Assembly (NCBI GenBank): GCA_022376925.1
Contig: JAIOJX010000001.1
Coordinates: 992,001-1,056,000, forward strand
From: Tragulus kanchil
Taxonomy: Eukaryota > Chordata > Mammalia > Artiodactyla > Tragulidae
DNA: 64,000 bases
Reading direction: 5' to 3'
Below are positions 10,825 to 21,931 of the stretch, in pieces. Within the stretch, counting starts at the first letter, position 1, and every line of letters starts with the position of its first letter. The notes beneath the pieces were generated by a model. It made no database searches and had not been told where the DNA came from. It was given only the letters and a program-made list of their open reading frames with translations. The position numbers and the translations under genes are program-made.

Positions 10825-12983
10825 TCCACAAAGGCAAAAGAAAAATAGGTGTATTACTGAATCAGCGTTCACCAGAAGGAGACGCACATCACAGGTAATC
10901 TCCTGAGAGATTCCAGAGACACAAAGAACTCTCCCACTTATGTACAGCCAACAGCTTTCACTCTCTGCCCACATGTCTTCAAGGAAGAGGACTTCACACC
11001 ACCAGGTCTCACATTTAGTTCATCCTACATTGGCCCAGCAAGTGTAATGACTCTTATGTATTAGTTATTTGATGTTTGAGACTTAGATTTGTGCCCCACA
11101 CCACCTCCTGACCCTTCCAAATTCATATTTGGAGAATTTAACCCCAGTATGACTCTATTTGGGCTTCCCAGGTGGTACAGTGGTAAAGAATCCACCTGCC
11201 AAAGAGGGGTCAGGGATATACATATGATTAATCTGGGATTATACATATCTGCAAACAACAAAACTCTGTAAAAGCAGGAAGCAAAATAAAAATAATTAGG
11301 TCAAAAAAAAGAAAAAGAATCCACCTGCCAATGTACAGGGTGCGAGAGACACACAATATTATTTGGCCTAGTCCTCAGTTAGAAAGAAGTCAAAAGGAGA
11401 GACCCTCACCCTGTCTGGCGACAGCTACTGGGACACAGAGAGCAGCGGGGCCTTTGGAACACACCAGAGAGTAACCCTGGCCGGAGTTCCTCAGTTGCTT
11501 CCACAGCCACTGGCCTGTTCGCAGAGGGCCCCTGTGAGAAAAGAGAAGCGAGGAGGTGGGGGAAAGAAACCCCAAGCTTCCCCGTACGGGCCACCGAAAT
11601 GTCGAGGTCTGTGCAAGGGTTGGAAAAGAATTTCCAGACACGAGGCAGAGTGAGGAGAAAGTAAAGCTTATTAGAGTAGGGGAAGGGAGAGTCGCTGCCA
11701 GTGCAGCGGGCCGGTTTAAGGGAGAATCAGCATGGAAGACGCTGCTAGAACAGCAGGTCGGCTCAAGGAGAGCTGACCTTTTTTTTTTTAAAAAAAAAGG
11801 CTATGGGGTAATGTGTTTCAAGTTCTGAAAGAAAACTGTTACCTGAGAACTCCATACCTGGTAAAACTTTCCTCTAAAATTAACAGTAAATTAAAACAAA
11901 TTTCCACAAAGGCAAAAGAAAAATAGGTGTATTACTGAATCAGCGTTCACCAGAAGGAGACGCACATCACAGGTAATCTCCTGAGAGATTCCAGAGACAC
12001 AAAGAACTCTCCCACTTATGTACAGCCAACAGCTTTCACTCTCTGCCCACATGTCTTCAAGGAAGAGGACTTCACACCACCAGGTCTCACATTTAGTTCA
12101 TCCTACATTGGCCCAGCAAGTGTAATGACTCTTATGTATTAGTTATTTGATGTTTGAGACTTAGATTTGTGCCCCACACCACCTCCTGACCCTTCCAAAT
12201 TCATATTTGGAGAATTTAACCCAGTATGACTCTATTTGGGCTTCCCAGGTGGTACAGTGGTAAAGAATCCACCTGCCAAAGAGGGGTCAGGGATATACAT
12301 ATGATTAATCTGGGATTATACATATCTGCAAACAACAAAACTCTGTAAAAGCAGGAAGCAAAATAAAAATAATTAGGTCAAAAAAAAGAAAAAGAATCCA
12401 CCTGCCAATGTACAGGGTGCGAGAGACACACAATATTATTTGGCCTAGTCCTCAGTTAGAAAGAAGTCAAAAGGAGAGACCCTCACCCTGTCTGGCGACA
12501 GCTACTGGGACACAGAGAGCAGCGGGGCCTTTGGAACACACCAGAGAGTAACCCTGGCCGGAGTTCCTCAGTTGCTTCCACAGCCACTGGCCTGTTCGCA
12601 GAGGGCCCCTGTGAGAAAAGAGAAGCGAGGAGGTGGGGGAAAGAAACCCCAAGCTTCCCCGTACGGGCCACCGAAATGTCGAGGTCTGTGCAAGGGTTGG
12701 AAAAGAATTTCCAGACACGAGGCAGAGTGAGGAGAAAGTAAAGCTTATTAGAGTAGGGGAAGGGAGAGTCGCTGCCAGTGCAGCGGGCCGGTTTAAGGGA
12801 GAATCAGCATGGAAGACGCTGCTAGAACAGCAGGTCGGCTCAAAGGAGAGCTGACCTTTTTTTTTTTTTTAAAAAAAAAGGCTATGGGGTAATGTGTTTC
12901 AAGTTCTGAAAGAAAAAAACTGTTACCTGAGAACTCCATACCTGGTAAAACTTTCCTCTAAAAATTAACAGTAAATTAAAACA
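10825..12983. repeat. Direct tandem duplication 3 (period 1078 bp)
   Basis: Copy A is 10825-11898 and copy B is 11903-12983, with a 4-bp linker. The copies differ almost only in homopolymer length: 'aacccc' against 'aaccc', the T and A runs near 11.78 and 12.86 kb, 'tcaagg' against 'tcaaagg', and 'gaaaac' against 'gaaaaaaac'. These are typical of sequencing error rather than mutation. Confidence 0.95.
11160..11345 (+). repeat. SINE head split by a short retroposed insertion (also at about 12237-12422)
   Basis: The tRNA-like head 'gggcttcccaggtggtacag' runs to 11202. Then 111 bp of unrelated A-rich sequence intervene, and SINE-like sequence resumes. The 18-bp target 'aaagaatccacctgccaa' is present on both sides (11185-11202 and 11314-11331), so 11203-11313 is a retroposed insert. 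Its core, 'taatctgggattatacatat' followed by 'aaactctgtaaaagcagg', recurs elsewhere in the window. Confidence 0.8.
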
Positions 12984-13173
12984 TTCCTTGATAAATTAAA
13001 TCTGAGATAATTCATTGCTAGTAGATGAACTCTACAAGCAGTGCTCAAGGAAATTTTTTAGGCTTAAATGCAAGGGCACTAGACAATAACTTGAAGTTGT
13101 GTTGAGAAGTGAAGAATATCACTAAAAGTAAATATGAAAGTTGATATTAGTGTATTTTTGGGTTTTAACTTCT

Positions 13174-13191
13174 TTATATATATATATATAT
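13174..13191. repeat. (TA)n microsatellite
   Basis: An uninterrupted alternating T/A run of about nine units lies in the AT-rich L1-related region. Confidence 0.9.
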
Positions 13192-13217
13192 GATTAAAAA
13201 CAAAAGCATAGAAGTGT

Positions 13218-13318
13218 GGGATGGGGGGATATACGTATGACTAATCTGGGATCATACATATCTATAAACAACAAAACTCTGTAAAAGTAAAAAGTAAAAT
13301 AAAAAATTTTTAAAAAGA
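13218..13318 (+). repeat. Short A-tailed retroposed sequence
   Basis: The core 'gactaatctgggatcatac', 'atctataaacaacaaaactc' and 'tgtaaaagtaaaaagtaaaa' is followed by an A-rich tail. It aligns with the insert at 11203-11313 and, reversed, with 48140-48217 and 55407-55470. I cannot name the source family; an L1 3' end is the likeliest parent. Confidence 0.6.
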
Positions 13319-13455
13319 TATAAAAAAAGCATAAAACAATGATTATAAAACAATGCCAATGGGCACACTATGTAGACAGATGTAAATTGTGACACCAACA
13401 GTATAAAGGGGAGAGGTGAAGTTGTAGAGGAGCAGACTTTTTGTATACTATTGAA

Positions 13456-15590
13456 GCGCAGTTGACATTAATTCAAACTACAGTGTAGTAAATATTGATA
13501 AAAGATATTCATTGTAATCATCAGGGAAACCACTAGGAAAATACACGCAGAAATAAATGAGAAGGGACTGAAGATGATAGGTATCTAGAAAATACCAACC
13601 TAACCCAAATTTGTCAGTAATGGAGGAATTGAGGGATAAAAAAGGTATAATACATATGCATGGAAAAAACTGGTGAAAGGAAGCTGTTATCAACAACTGC
13701 TTTAAATGTAAGTAGATTATATGCTCCAAATAAAATCAGATTGGCAAACTAGATCTAAAAAGTATGAACCAACTACATATTGTGTACAAGAGACTCACTT
13801 TAGAGCCTAAAGCACAATACGTTGAAAGTTAAGAGATGAAAGAACTTTCCATACAAATAATACTCAAAAGAGATCTATGGTGGCTATAATAACATCTATA
13901 AAAATAGACTTTAAGTAAAAATTTATCATAAAAGACAAAGATCATATAATGATAAAAAATATAAATTCATAATAAGATATAACTATTGTTTACACCTAAC
14001 AACAAAATCCCAAATGTTATGTAGCAAACATTGACAGAATGGAAGGTAGAGACAGCCAGTTCTACAAAAGTAGTTTGAATACTCTACCTCTAATAACGGA
14101 TAGAACAACCAAACAGAATGTCAGTAAAGAAACAGAGGGCTTGAACAACATAAAAACTGACTAGACCTAGCATATACACACAGAATTTACCACCCAACAA
14201 CAGCAGAATCTATGGAACATTCTCCAAGATAGACAACATGTTTGGCACAAAGAAGTCTTGGGAAAGCTTAAAAGATTGAAATCATGCATAATATGATCTG
14301 TAACCACAACGAAAGGAAACTACAAGTCAGTAATAGAAAAATGGAAAATTCACAAATACATGAAAATTAAATTATATCCTTAAACAAACAATGGATCTAA
14401 GAAGAAATTACAGGTAAATTAGAAAATACATTAAGATGAATGAAAATGAAAAAACAACACAAAAAACTTATGGTATGCAATGAAAGCAATGCTCGGAGGG
14501 AAATTTCTATGTAGATAATCAATTGTAATTCATTTTACAGGCGCAGTTGACATTAATTCAAACTACAGTGTAGTAAATATTGATAAAAGATATTCATTGT
14601 AATCATCAGGGAAACCACTAGGAAAATACACGCAGAAATAAATGAGAAGGGACTGAAGATGATAGGTATCTAGAAAATACCAACCTAACCCAAATTTGTC
14701 AGTAATGGAGGAATTGAGGGATAAAAAAGGTATAATACATATGCATGGAAAAAACTGGTGAAAGGAAGCTGTTATCAACAACTGCTTTAAATGTAAGTAG
14801 ATTATATGCTCCAAATAAAATCAGATTGGCAAACTAGATCTAAAAGTATGAACCAACTACATATTGTGTACAAGAGACTCACTTTAGAGCCTAAAGCACA
14901 ATACGTTGAAAGTTAAGAGATGAAAGAACTTTCCATACAAATAATACTCAAAAGAGATCTATGGTGGCTATAATAACATCTATAAAAATAGACTTTAAGT
15001 AAAAATTTATCATAAAAGACAAAGATCATATAATGATAAAAAATATAAATTCATAATAAGATATAACTATTGTTTACACCTAACAACAAAATCCCAAATG
15101 TTATGTAGCAAACATTGACAGAATGGAAGGTAGAGACAGCCAGTTCTACAAAAGTAGTTTGAATACTCTACCTCTAATAACGGATAGAACAACCAAACAG
15201 AATGTCAGTAAAGAAACAGAGGGCTTGAACAACATAAAAACTGACTAGACCTAGCATATACACACAGAATTTACCACCCAACAACAGCAGAATCTATGGA
15301 ACATTCTCCAAGATAGACAACATGTTTGGCACAAAGAAGTCTTGGGAAAGCTTAAAAGATTGAAATCATGCATAATATGATCTGTAACCACAACGAAAGG
15401 AAACTACAAGTCAGTAATAGAAAAATGGAAAATTCACAAATACATGAAAATTAAATTATATCCTTAAACAAACAATGGATCTAAGAAGAAATTACAGGTA
15501 AATTAGAAAATACATTAAGATGAATGAAAATGAAAAAACAACACAAAAAACTTATGGTATGCAATGAAAGCAATGCTCGGAGGGAAATTT
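13456..15590. repeat. Direct tandem duplication 4 (period 1085 bp)
   Basis: Copy A is 13456-14506 and copy B is 14541-15590. The 34 bp at 14507-14540 replace the sequence that follows copy B. Among the few differences is one base in an A run near 13.76 kb ('ctaaaaag' against 'ctaaaag'). Content is old L1. Confidence 0.95.
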
Positions 15591-17750
15591 ATGGTTGTAA
15601 ACACCGGCCTTAAGAAAGATCAGGAACAAGGCAAGGATGCCAACTTTCATCATTTCTGCTCAGCATTGGACTAGATTTTGTAGCCATAGCAATTAAGCAA
15701 GAAAAAGAAAGAAAAAAGACCTAAATTGGAATGTAAGAAGTATGATCATCTCTATTTACAGATTTGCTCTTATATATAAAATCTGAAAGAATCCACACAA
15801 AGGACTTTGTTAGGCCTGTTTATTGAATTCAGCAGAGTTGCAGGATATGAGATCAACACACAGAAAAAAGTCATTATTCTGCATACTAACAATTCAAAAA
15901 ATGAAATTGAGATATTACCATCTATAATAGCAATGAAAAGATGAAAATATTTAGGAATAAATTTAACCAAGGTAGTACAAGAGTTGTACATTGAATACTC
16001 CAATACATTGCTTGAAGAAATCAAAGAGGACCTAAATCAAAAGATTTTCCATGTACATGGATTGGAAGACTTAATATTGTCAAGATGACAATACTCACAA
16101 AAGTGATCTATAGACAATGCAATCCTCATTAAAATCTCAACAGGGCTTCCCTGGTTGTCCAGTGGGTAAAAAGTCTGCCTTGCAGTGCCAGGGGCACCAA
16201 TTCAATCTCTGGCCCAGGAAGATCCCACGTGGCATGGAGCAGCTGGACAGGTTTGTCCAATTGCGAGCTGGTACTCTGGAGCGCATGCACCCAAAGCCGT
16301 TGCTCTGCACTGATAGAGACCACTGCAGTGGGAGGCCTACACAGGCTGAAGAATAAGGATGGATGAAAATAAATAAATAAATAAATAAACCAATAAAAGA
16401 GGCCAAAAAAATGAAAAAAAAAAATCTCAACAGCATTTTTTGCAGAAGTGGAAAAGTTCTTCAAAAAATTCATAAGGAATTGCATAGGACTCCAACTTCC
16501 TGGTGCTTTGTTATTTAACCCCTAGCTTCAATACTATGAGGTCCTCCATGATCTTCCAGGGAGCCTCCCTCATTTAGTCACACCTGTGTTTTGTCACTTA
16601 TAAACAAAGAGCTCCAACTCATGCAGACCAGCACGGTAAATTAGAAAATACATTAAGATGAAAAATCTTATGGTATGCAATGAAAGCAATGCTCGGAGGG
16701 AAATTTATGGTTGTAAACACCGGCCTTAAGAAAGATCAGGAACAAGGCAAGGATGCCAACTTTCATCATTTCTGCTCAGCATTGGACTAGATTTTGTAGC
16801 CATAGCAATTAAGCAAGAAAAAGAAAGAAAAAAGACCTAAATTGGAATGTAAGAAGTATGATCATCTCTATTTACAGATTTGCTCTTATATATAAAATCT
16901 GAAAGAATCCACACAAAGGACTTTGTTAGGCCTGTTTATTGAATTCAGCAGAGTTGCAGGATATGAGATCAACACACAGAAAAAAGTCATTATTCTGCAT
17001 ACTAACAATTCAAAAAATGAAATTGAGATATTACCATCTATAATAGCAATGAAAAGATGAAAATATTTAGGAATAAATTTAACCAAGGTAGTACAAGAGT
17101 TGTACATTGAATACTCCAATACATTGCTTGAAGAAATCAAAGAGGACCTAAATCAAAAGATTTTCCATGTACATGGATTGGAAGACTTAATATTGTCAAG
17201 ATGACAATACTCACAAAAGTGATCTATAGACAATGCAATCCTCATTAAAATCTCAACAGGGCTTCCCTGGTTGTCCAGTGGGTAAAAAGTCTGCCTTGCA
17301 GTGCCAGGGGCACCAATTCAATCTCTGGCCCAGGAAGATCCCACGTGGCATGGAGCAGCTGGACAGGTTTGTCCAATTGCGAGCTGGTACTCTGGAGCGC
17401 ATGCACCCAAAGCCGTTGCTCTGCACTGATAGAGACCACTGCAGTGGGAGGCCTACACAGGCTGAAGAATAAGGATGGATGAAAATAAATAAATAAATAA
17501 ATAAACCAATAAAAGAGGCCAAAAAAATGAAAAAAAAAAATCTCAACAGCATTTTTTGCAGAAGTGGAAAAGTTCTTCAAAAAATTCATAAGGAATTGCA
17601 TAGGACTCCAACTTCCTGGTGCTTTGTTATTTAACCCCTAGCTTCAATACTATGAGGTCCTCCATGATCTTCCAGGGAGCCTCCCTCATTTAGTCACACC
17701 TGTGTTTTGTCACTTATAAACAAAGAGCTCCAACTCATGCAGACCAGCAC
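15497..17750. repeat. Direct tandem duplication 5 (period 1116 bp)
   Basis: Copy A is 15497-16634 and copy B is 16635-17750. Copy B lacks about 22 bp near its start, in the A-rich part after 'cattaagatgaa'. The outer boundaries share an 'acaggt'-like motif. It overlaps the right end of duplication 4, so the 'ctcggagggaaattt' segment appears three times. Confidence 0.93.
16143..16422 (+). repeat. tRNA-derived SINE in L1, with target duplication (also at 17259-17538)
   Basis: The head is 'gggcttccctggttgtccag', the box-B-like segment 'ccaattcaatctctggcc', and the tail an (AAAT)n run. The target 'aaaatctcaacag' precedes it (ending 16142) and follows it (ending about 16435), so the SINE interrupted the older L1. 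The second copy is part of tandem duplication 5. Confidence 0.88.
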
Positions 17751-18500
17751 AGGTGGGTTTCAAGCAACAGACTCAAGGAATTCCAGCTGTTTGGGGGTGG
17801 TTTGAAATTACTTACTTGGTTAAGTTGGGAAAGATGGAGCGACTGCCTTAACATTACAGGGAAAGGGAGCAGAGAATCCAACTGTTACCACTGGGCATGT
17901 GGAGCTGCTTGTTCTCAGGAAAAAACTGGGGTTTGGCTAGAGGCTTCCAGGAAGCCATTTTTAAGTGTAACTCCGGGAGAGACAGTCACTTGTCATGACC
18001 TCAGGTAACCTCAAACCTGGGAGCCATAACTCCAATCTTGACTTTATCTCCTCCCCACTCAGAAGGAACTTTCCAGCCTCTCTCCGACCCTAGGGCATGT
18101 AGCCAAGGTGTGAAGGTGCCAAGAAAACCCAACTTGTAAAAGGATTCAGAAAGTCACTAGATTACAATTTTGTAGTTGGATTCCAACCCAGCTGTGTGTC
18201 TGTCATAAATGTAAGAGCACCAGTTAACAGAGTGGTTTCCTCACAGTTATTGTGGATCTGGGATTATTTGGAAGATCTGGAGAACTAGAGATCCATTCAA
18301 AATGTCATCCACCTGACAGTTCTGTAAGCTTTCCTCCCAGTATTACCAAACATTTCTTTTCTAAAAGTCTGTCTGTCTGTCTCTCTGTCTTTCTTGTTTC
18401 CTAACCCCAACTCCTACCTTCCCTACAGTTTTCTTCACGTTTTTTCCTCAGAGAGGTCCTCTTGGAATCACCCAATCTATATTAACTGTTTGAACAAATT
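17751..18500. other. Unassigned unique sequence with a short (CTGT)n run
   Basis: No gene recognised. A simple 'ctgtctgtctgtctctctgtc' run lies near 18.37-18.39 kb. Confidence 0.45.
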
Positions 18501-18918
18501 TGCGAGACTAAACTCAGATTGACATTTAGAATTTCATGAAGATGACATTTCACTTCAGTGAGGAGATATGGATTATTCAGCAAAGGTGTTGGGACACCTG
18601 ATCAACACTTTGGAGAGAAACCAATGCTAGATTCCAATATCATTTCTCACCAAATACATTTCCAATAGATTAAAAATATGAAGTCCTAAGAGATGTTTTG
18701 AATGAATGTTTTCATATTTTATAATGAGCAGGGCCTTTTGCAGGAAGCAAAATCTAGAAAGTATAATTGAAAAAAAAAAGATCACTTAAACACATCTAAA
18801 ATGCTTAAACTTGTTCATAGAAAAAGACCATGTACAAAGGCAAAATGAAGGGATGTGGAGGAAATGTATCTTTCAATTATGACGAAGATTCGATATTTCA
18901 AAAGGTAAAGAGCACTTA
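18501..18918 (+). repeat. Old L1 fragment, left part
   Basis: A-rich sequence with L1 ORF2/3' character, for example 'aaaatctagaaagtataattg' and 'atgtacaaaggcaaaatgaa'. It is interrupted by a BovB insertion and resumes at 20771. No open frame is retained. Confidence 0.5.
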
Positions 18919-20758
18919 AGGATTGGAATGAAAACTGACTTTTTCCAGTTCTGAGGCCACTGCTGAATTTTTCAAATTCACTGGCACATCGATTGCAGCA
19001 CTTTAAGAGAATTATCTTTTAATATTTGAAATAGCTCAGCTGGAATTCCATCACCTCCACCAGCTTTGTTTGTAGTAATGCTTTCTAGGACCCACTTGAC
19101 TTCACCCTCTAAGACCTCTTGCCAGTGATCACATCATCGTGGTCATCTGGTTCGTTAAGTTGTTTTTTGTATAGTTCTTCTGTGTGTTCCTGCCATCTCT
19201 TTTTAATGGCTTCTGTTTCTGTTATGTCCATACCGTTTCTGCCCCTTTATTGTGCCCATTTTTGCATGAAATGTTCCATTGGCATCTCTAATTTTCTTGT
19301 AGAGATCTCTAGTCTTTCCCATTTCATTGTTTTCCTCTATTTCTTTGCATTGTTCACTTAAGAAGGCTCTCATCTCTCCTTGCTATTCTCTGGAACTCTG
19401 TATTTAGATGCGCATATCTTTCCTTTCACATTTGCCTTTCACATCTCAAATTACTGCACCATTGTTCAAACTACCACACCATTGCATTCATTTCACATGC
19501 TAGCAAAATAATGTTCAAAATCCTCCAAGCTAGGCTTCAACAGTACGCAGACTGAGAACTTCCAGATGTACAAGATAGATTTAGAAAAGGCAGAGGAACC
19601 AGAGATCAAATTGCGAATACCTGTTGGATCAAAGAAAGAGCAAGGGAATTCCAGAAAAGCATATACTTCTGCTTCATTGACTACACTAAAGCTTTTGAGT
19701 GTGTGGATCACAACAAACTGGAAAATTCTGAAAGAGATGGAAATATCAGACCACCTTACCTGCCTCCTGAGAAACCAGTATGCAGGACAAGAAGCAACAG
19801 TTATTACCGGACATGGAACAACAGACTAGTTCCAAATTGGGAAAGAAATATGCTAAAGCTGTATATTATCACTCTGCTTATTTAACTTCTATGCAGAGTA
19901 CATCATGTGAACTGCTTGTCTGGATGAAGCACAAGCCAGAATCAAGATTGCTGGGAGAAATATCAATAATCTCAAGTATGCAGATCACACCATGCTTATG
20001 GAAGAAAGCAAAGAAGCAAAGAAAGCAAAGAGCCTCTTGATGAAGGTGAAAGAGGAGAGCGAAAAAGTTGGCTTAAAACTCAACATTCAGAAAACAAAGA
20101 TCATGGCATCTGGTCCCATCACTTCACAGCAAATGGATGGGCAAACAATGGAAAGAGTGACAGACTTTATTTTCTTGGACTCCATAATCACTGTGGATGG
20201 TGACTGAAGCCATGAAATTAAAAGATACCTGTTTCTTGGAAGAAAAGCTATGACAAGCCTAGACAACATATTCAAAAGCAGAGATATTACTTTGCCAACA
20301 AAAGTCCACATAGTCAAAGCAATGGTTTTCCCAGTAGTCATGTATTGGATGTGAGAGCTGGACCATAAAGAAGGCTGAGCACCAAAGAATTGATACCTTT
20401 GAACTGTGATGTTGGAGAAGGCTCTTGAGAGTCCCTTGGACTGCAAGATCAAACCAATCAATACTAAAGAAATCAACCCTGAATATGCATTAGAAGGACT
20501 GATGATGAAGCTGTAGCTCCAATACTTTGACCACCTGATGCAAAGAGGTGACTCACTGGAAAAGAGCCTGATGTTGGGAAAAATAGAAGGCAGAGGGTGA
20601 AGGAGAGACAGAGGACAAGATGGTTGGATGGCGTCACTGAGCCAATGGACATGAGTTTGAGCAAGCTCTGGGAGATGGTGAAGGACAGAGAAACTTGGCA
20701 TTCTGCAGTCCTTGGGGTCACAAAGAGTTAGACATGACTGAGTGACTGAACTGAAATG
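18919..20758 (+). mobile_element. BovB (RTE-type) LINE, 5' inverted, non-functional
   Basis: The left segment, about 18919-19436, is BovB on the minus strand. The right segment, about 19437-20758, is BovB on the plus strand and ends in the typical 'gagtgactgaactgaaatgaa'. In consensus order the inverted part ends near where the forward part begins, the pattern left by twin priming. The forward part carries reverse transcriptase remnants ('cttcattgactacactaaag') with stops and frameshifts. A 12-bp near-perfect target duplication brackets it: 'aaagagcactta' at 18907-18918 and 'aaagagcgctta' at 20759-20770. Confidence 0.88.
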
Positions 20759-20770
20759 AAAGAGCGCTTA

Positions 20771-21290
20771 CCCATCAGAGTGAAAAATATAACTGTCCCA
20801 AATAGAAAACTGATTAGCAACATGAATGGGCAGTTCTCAAAGAAGAGCTACCACTGGCCAAATTTCATACGTATTATTCAATTACTTGCATTAAAATCCA
20901 AAGGAAAATGGACTTGCATTGAGATGTGACTTGAGTCACTACATGGGCAAAGACTGAATTTATTCTGTTTGCAGTGGCATCTATGAAAATGATTACTTTC
21001 ATACACAATTGGTTAAGGTGGAAATGGATGCAACTTTTGGGGGGACTGTTTGTTAATATGTAGCAAACTCTTTAAGAAGGGCTTACTCTTCGACCCATCA
21101 ATTTCTTTTCTAAAAATTCTAGTACAGAAAAACAACTGTAGCAGGATACTCTTTTTTTTTTTTTTCGTCCCCCAACCCCAGGATATTCATTTTGACATTC
21201 TTTATGATACTAAAAAATGAGAAACAGCATGAGGGCATATATGTAAGACTAGTTAAAATAGCTACAGCATATACATTTGTGGATTATCAT
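20771..21290 (+). repeat. Old L1 fragment, right part
   Basis: It continues the interrupted L1: 'cttactcttcgacccatcaatttc' and 'ggatattcattttgacattc' match the order of the L1M-type 3' portion. A poly(T) run lies at about 21151-21165. Confidence 0.65.
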
Positions 21291-21931
21291 ACAGCCTGCT
21301 GCCCATACCCTGCCTCCTGTGTGTTTGTGTAGAAAAGCTGTAGAAGCACAAACAGGTGTAGGAAACCATCAGAATAAGGCTCCTTCAGCTAAGGAAAGAA
21401 GGCTGCTGGAATAGCTGCAGTGGAGATAAAAACAACTGTTTCAGGGTCTGCTCCCTCCATGGACGATGATGAAAGGGAAGGTCCCTGGGGCATGAAAGTC
21501 AGCTGAGCCAGTGGTCCCCTGATGCCTGGGGGTCTGGTGTGCACTCTACGTCTCTTGCATGGGAGGTCTGAAAGTTATCAGAATCCTACAGCAAGAGGGT
21601 GAAAGGTTTGCCAGAACCCACCTCTGCCCCTTGGGTGTCTGTACTGGCAGCTACCTGCTGAATTCCCAGTGCTGAGTCTACTCAACCACAGGTCTTCTGT
21701 GTCACCTGGACTTGGCATGATGCAGTCCATGAATTTGGTCACGGGAGTCAGCTGCTCAGAGCCTGACTAACCCTGTCAGATGTTGCAGACATAGCTGAAC
21801 TCGTAACCTGGCATACAGGAAGACCGGGGGCCCCAGACACCCTGTCGAGGCTCTGCCTGGTTGCGTGGTCAGCTTTGCCTCAGACTCCGTTTATTCCACC
21901 CTGTACTTTTCACATGACTGCCTTCAGGGCC
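21291..21931. other. Unassigned unique sequence
   Basis: No gene or repeat recognised in this moderately GC-rich stretch. Confidence 0.45.

Larger units (their letters stand above)
11802..16500 (+). repeat. Old L1 LINE, eroded ORF2 region, plus orientation
   Basis: Segments in order resemble an old mammalian L1: 'gagaactccatacctggtaaaac', then 'ctcactttagagcctaaa', then 'gcaatgctcggagggaaattt', then 'gatatgagatcaacacacag' and 'agttcttcaaaaaattcataagg'. These correspond to the start and middle of ORF2 (endonuclease, then reverse transcriptase). No frame is open for long, and there are many substitutions and indels. Tandem duplications 3, 4 and 5 fall in it and inflate its length. A SINE is inserted at 16143. 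Confidence 0.75.

Noticed and set aside
11802..16500. Active L1 or BovB element
   Set aside because: All LINE copies in the window are truncated and have stops and frameshifts; none has an intact ORF2.
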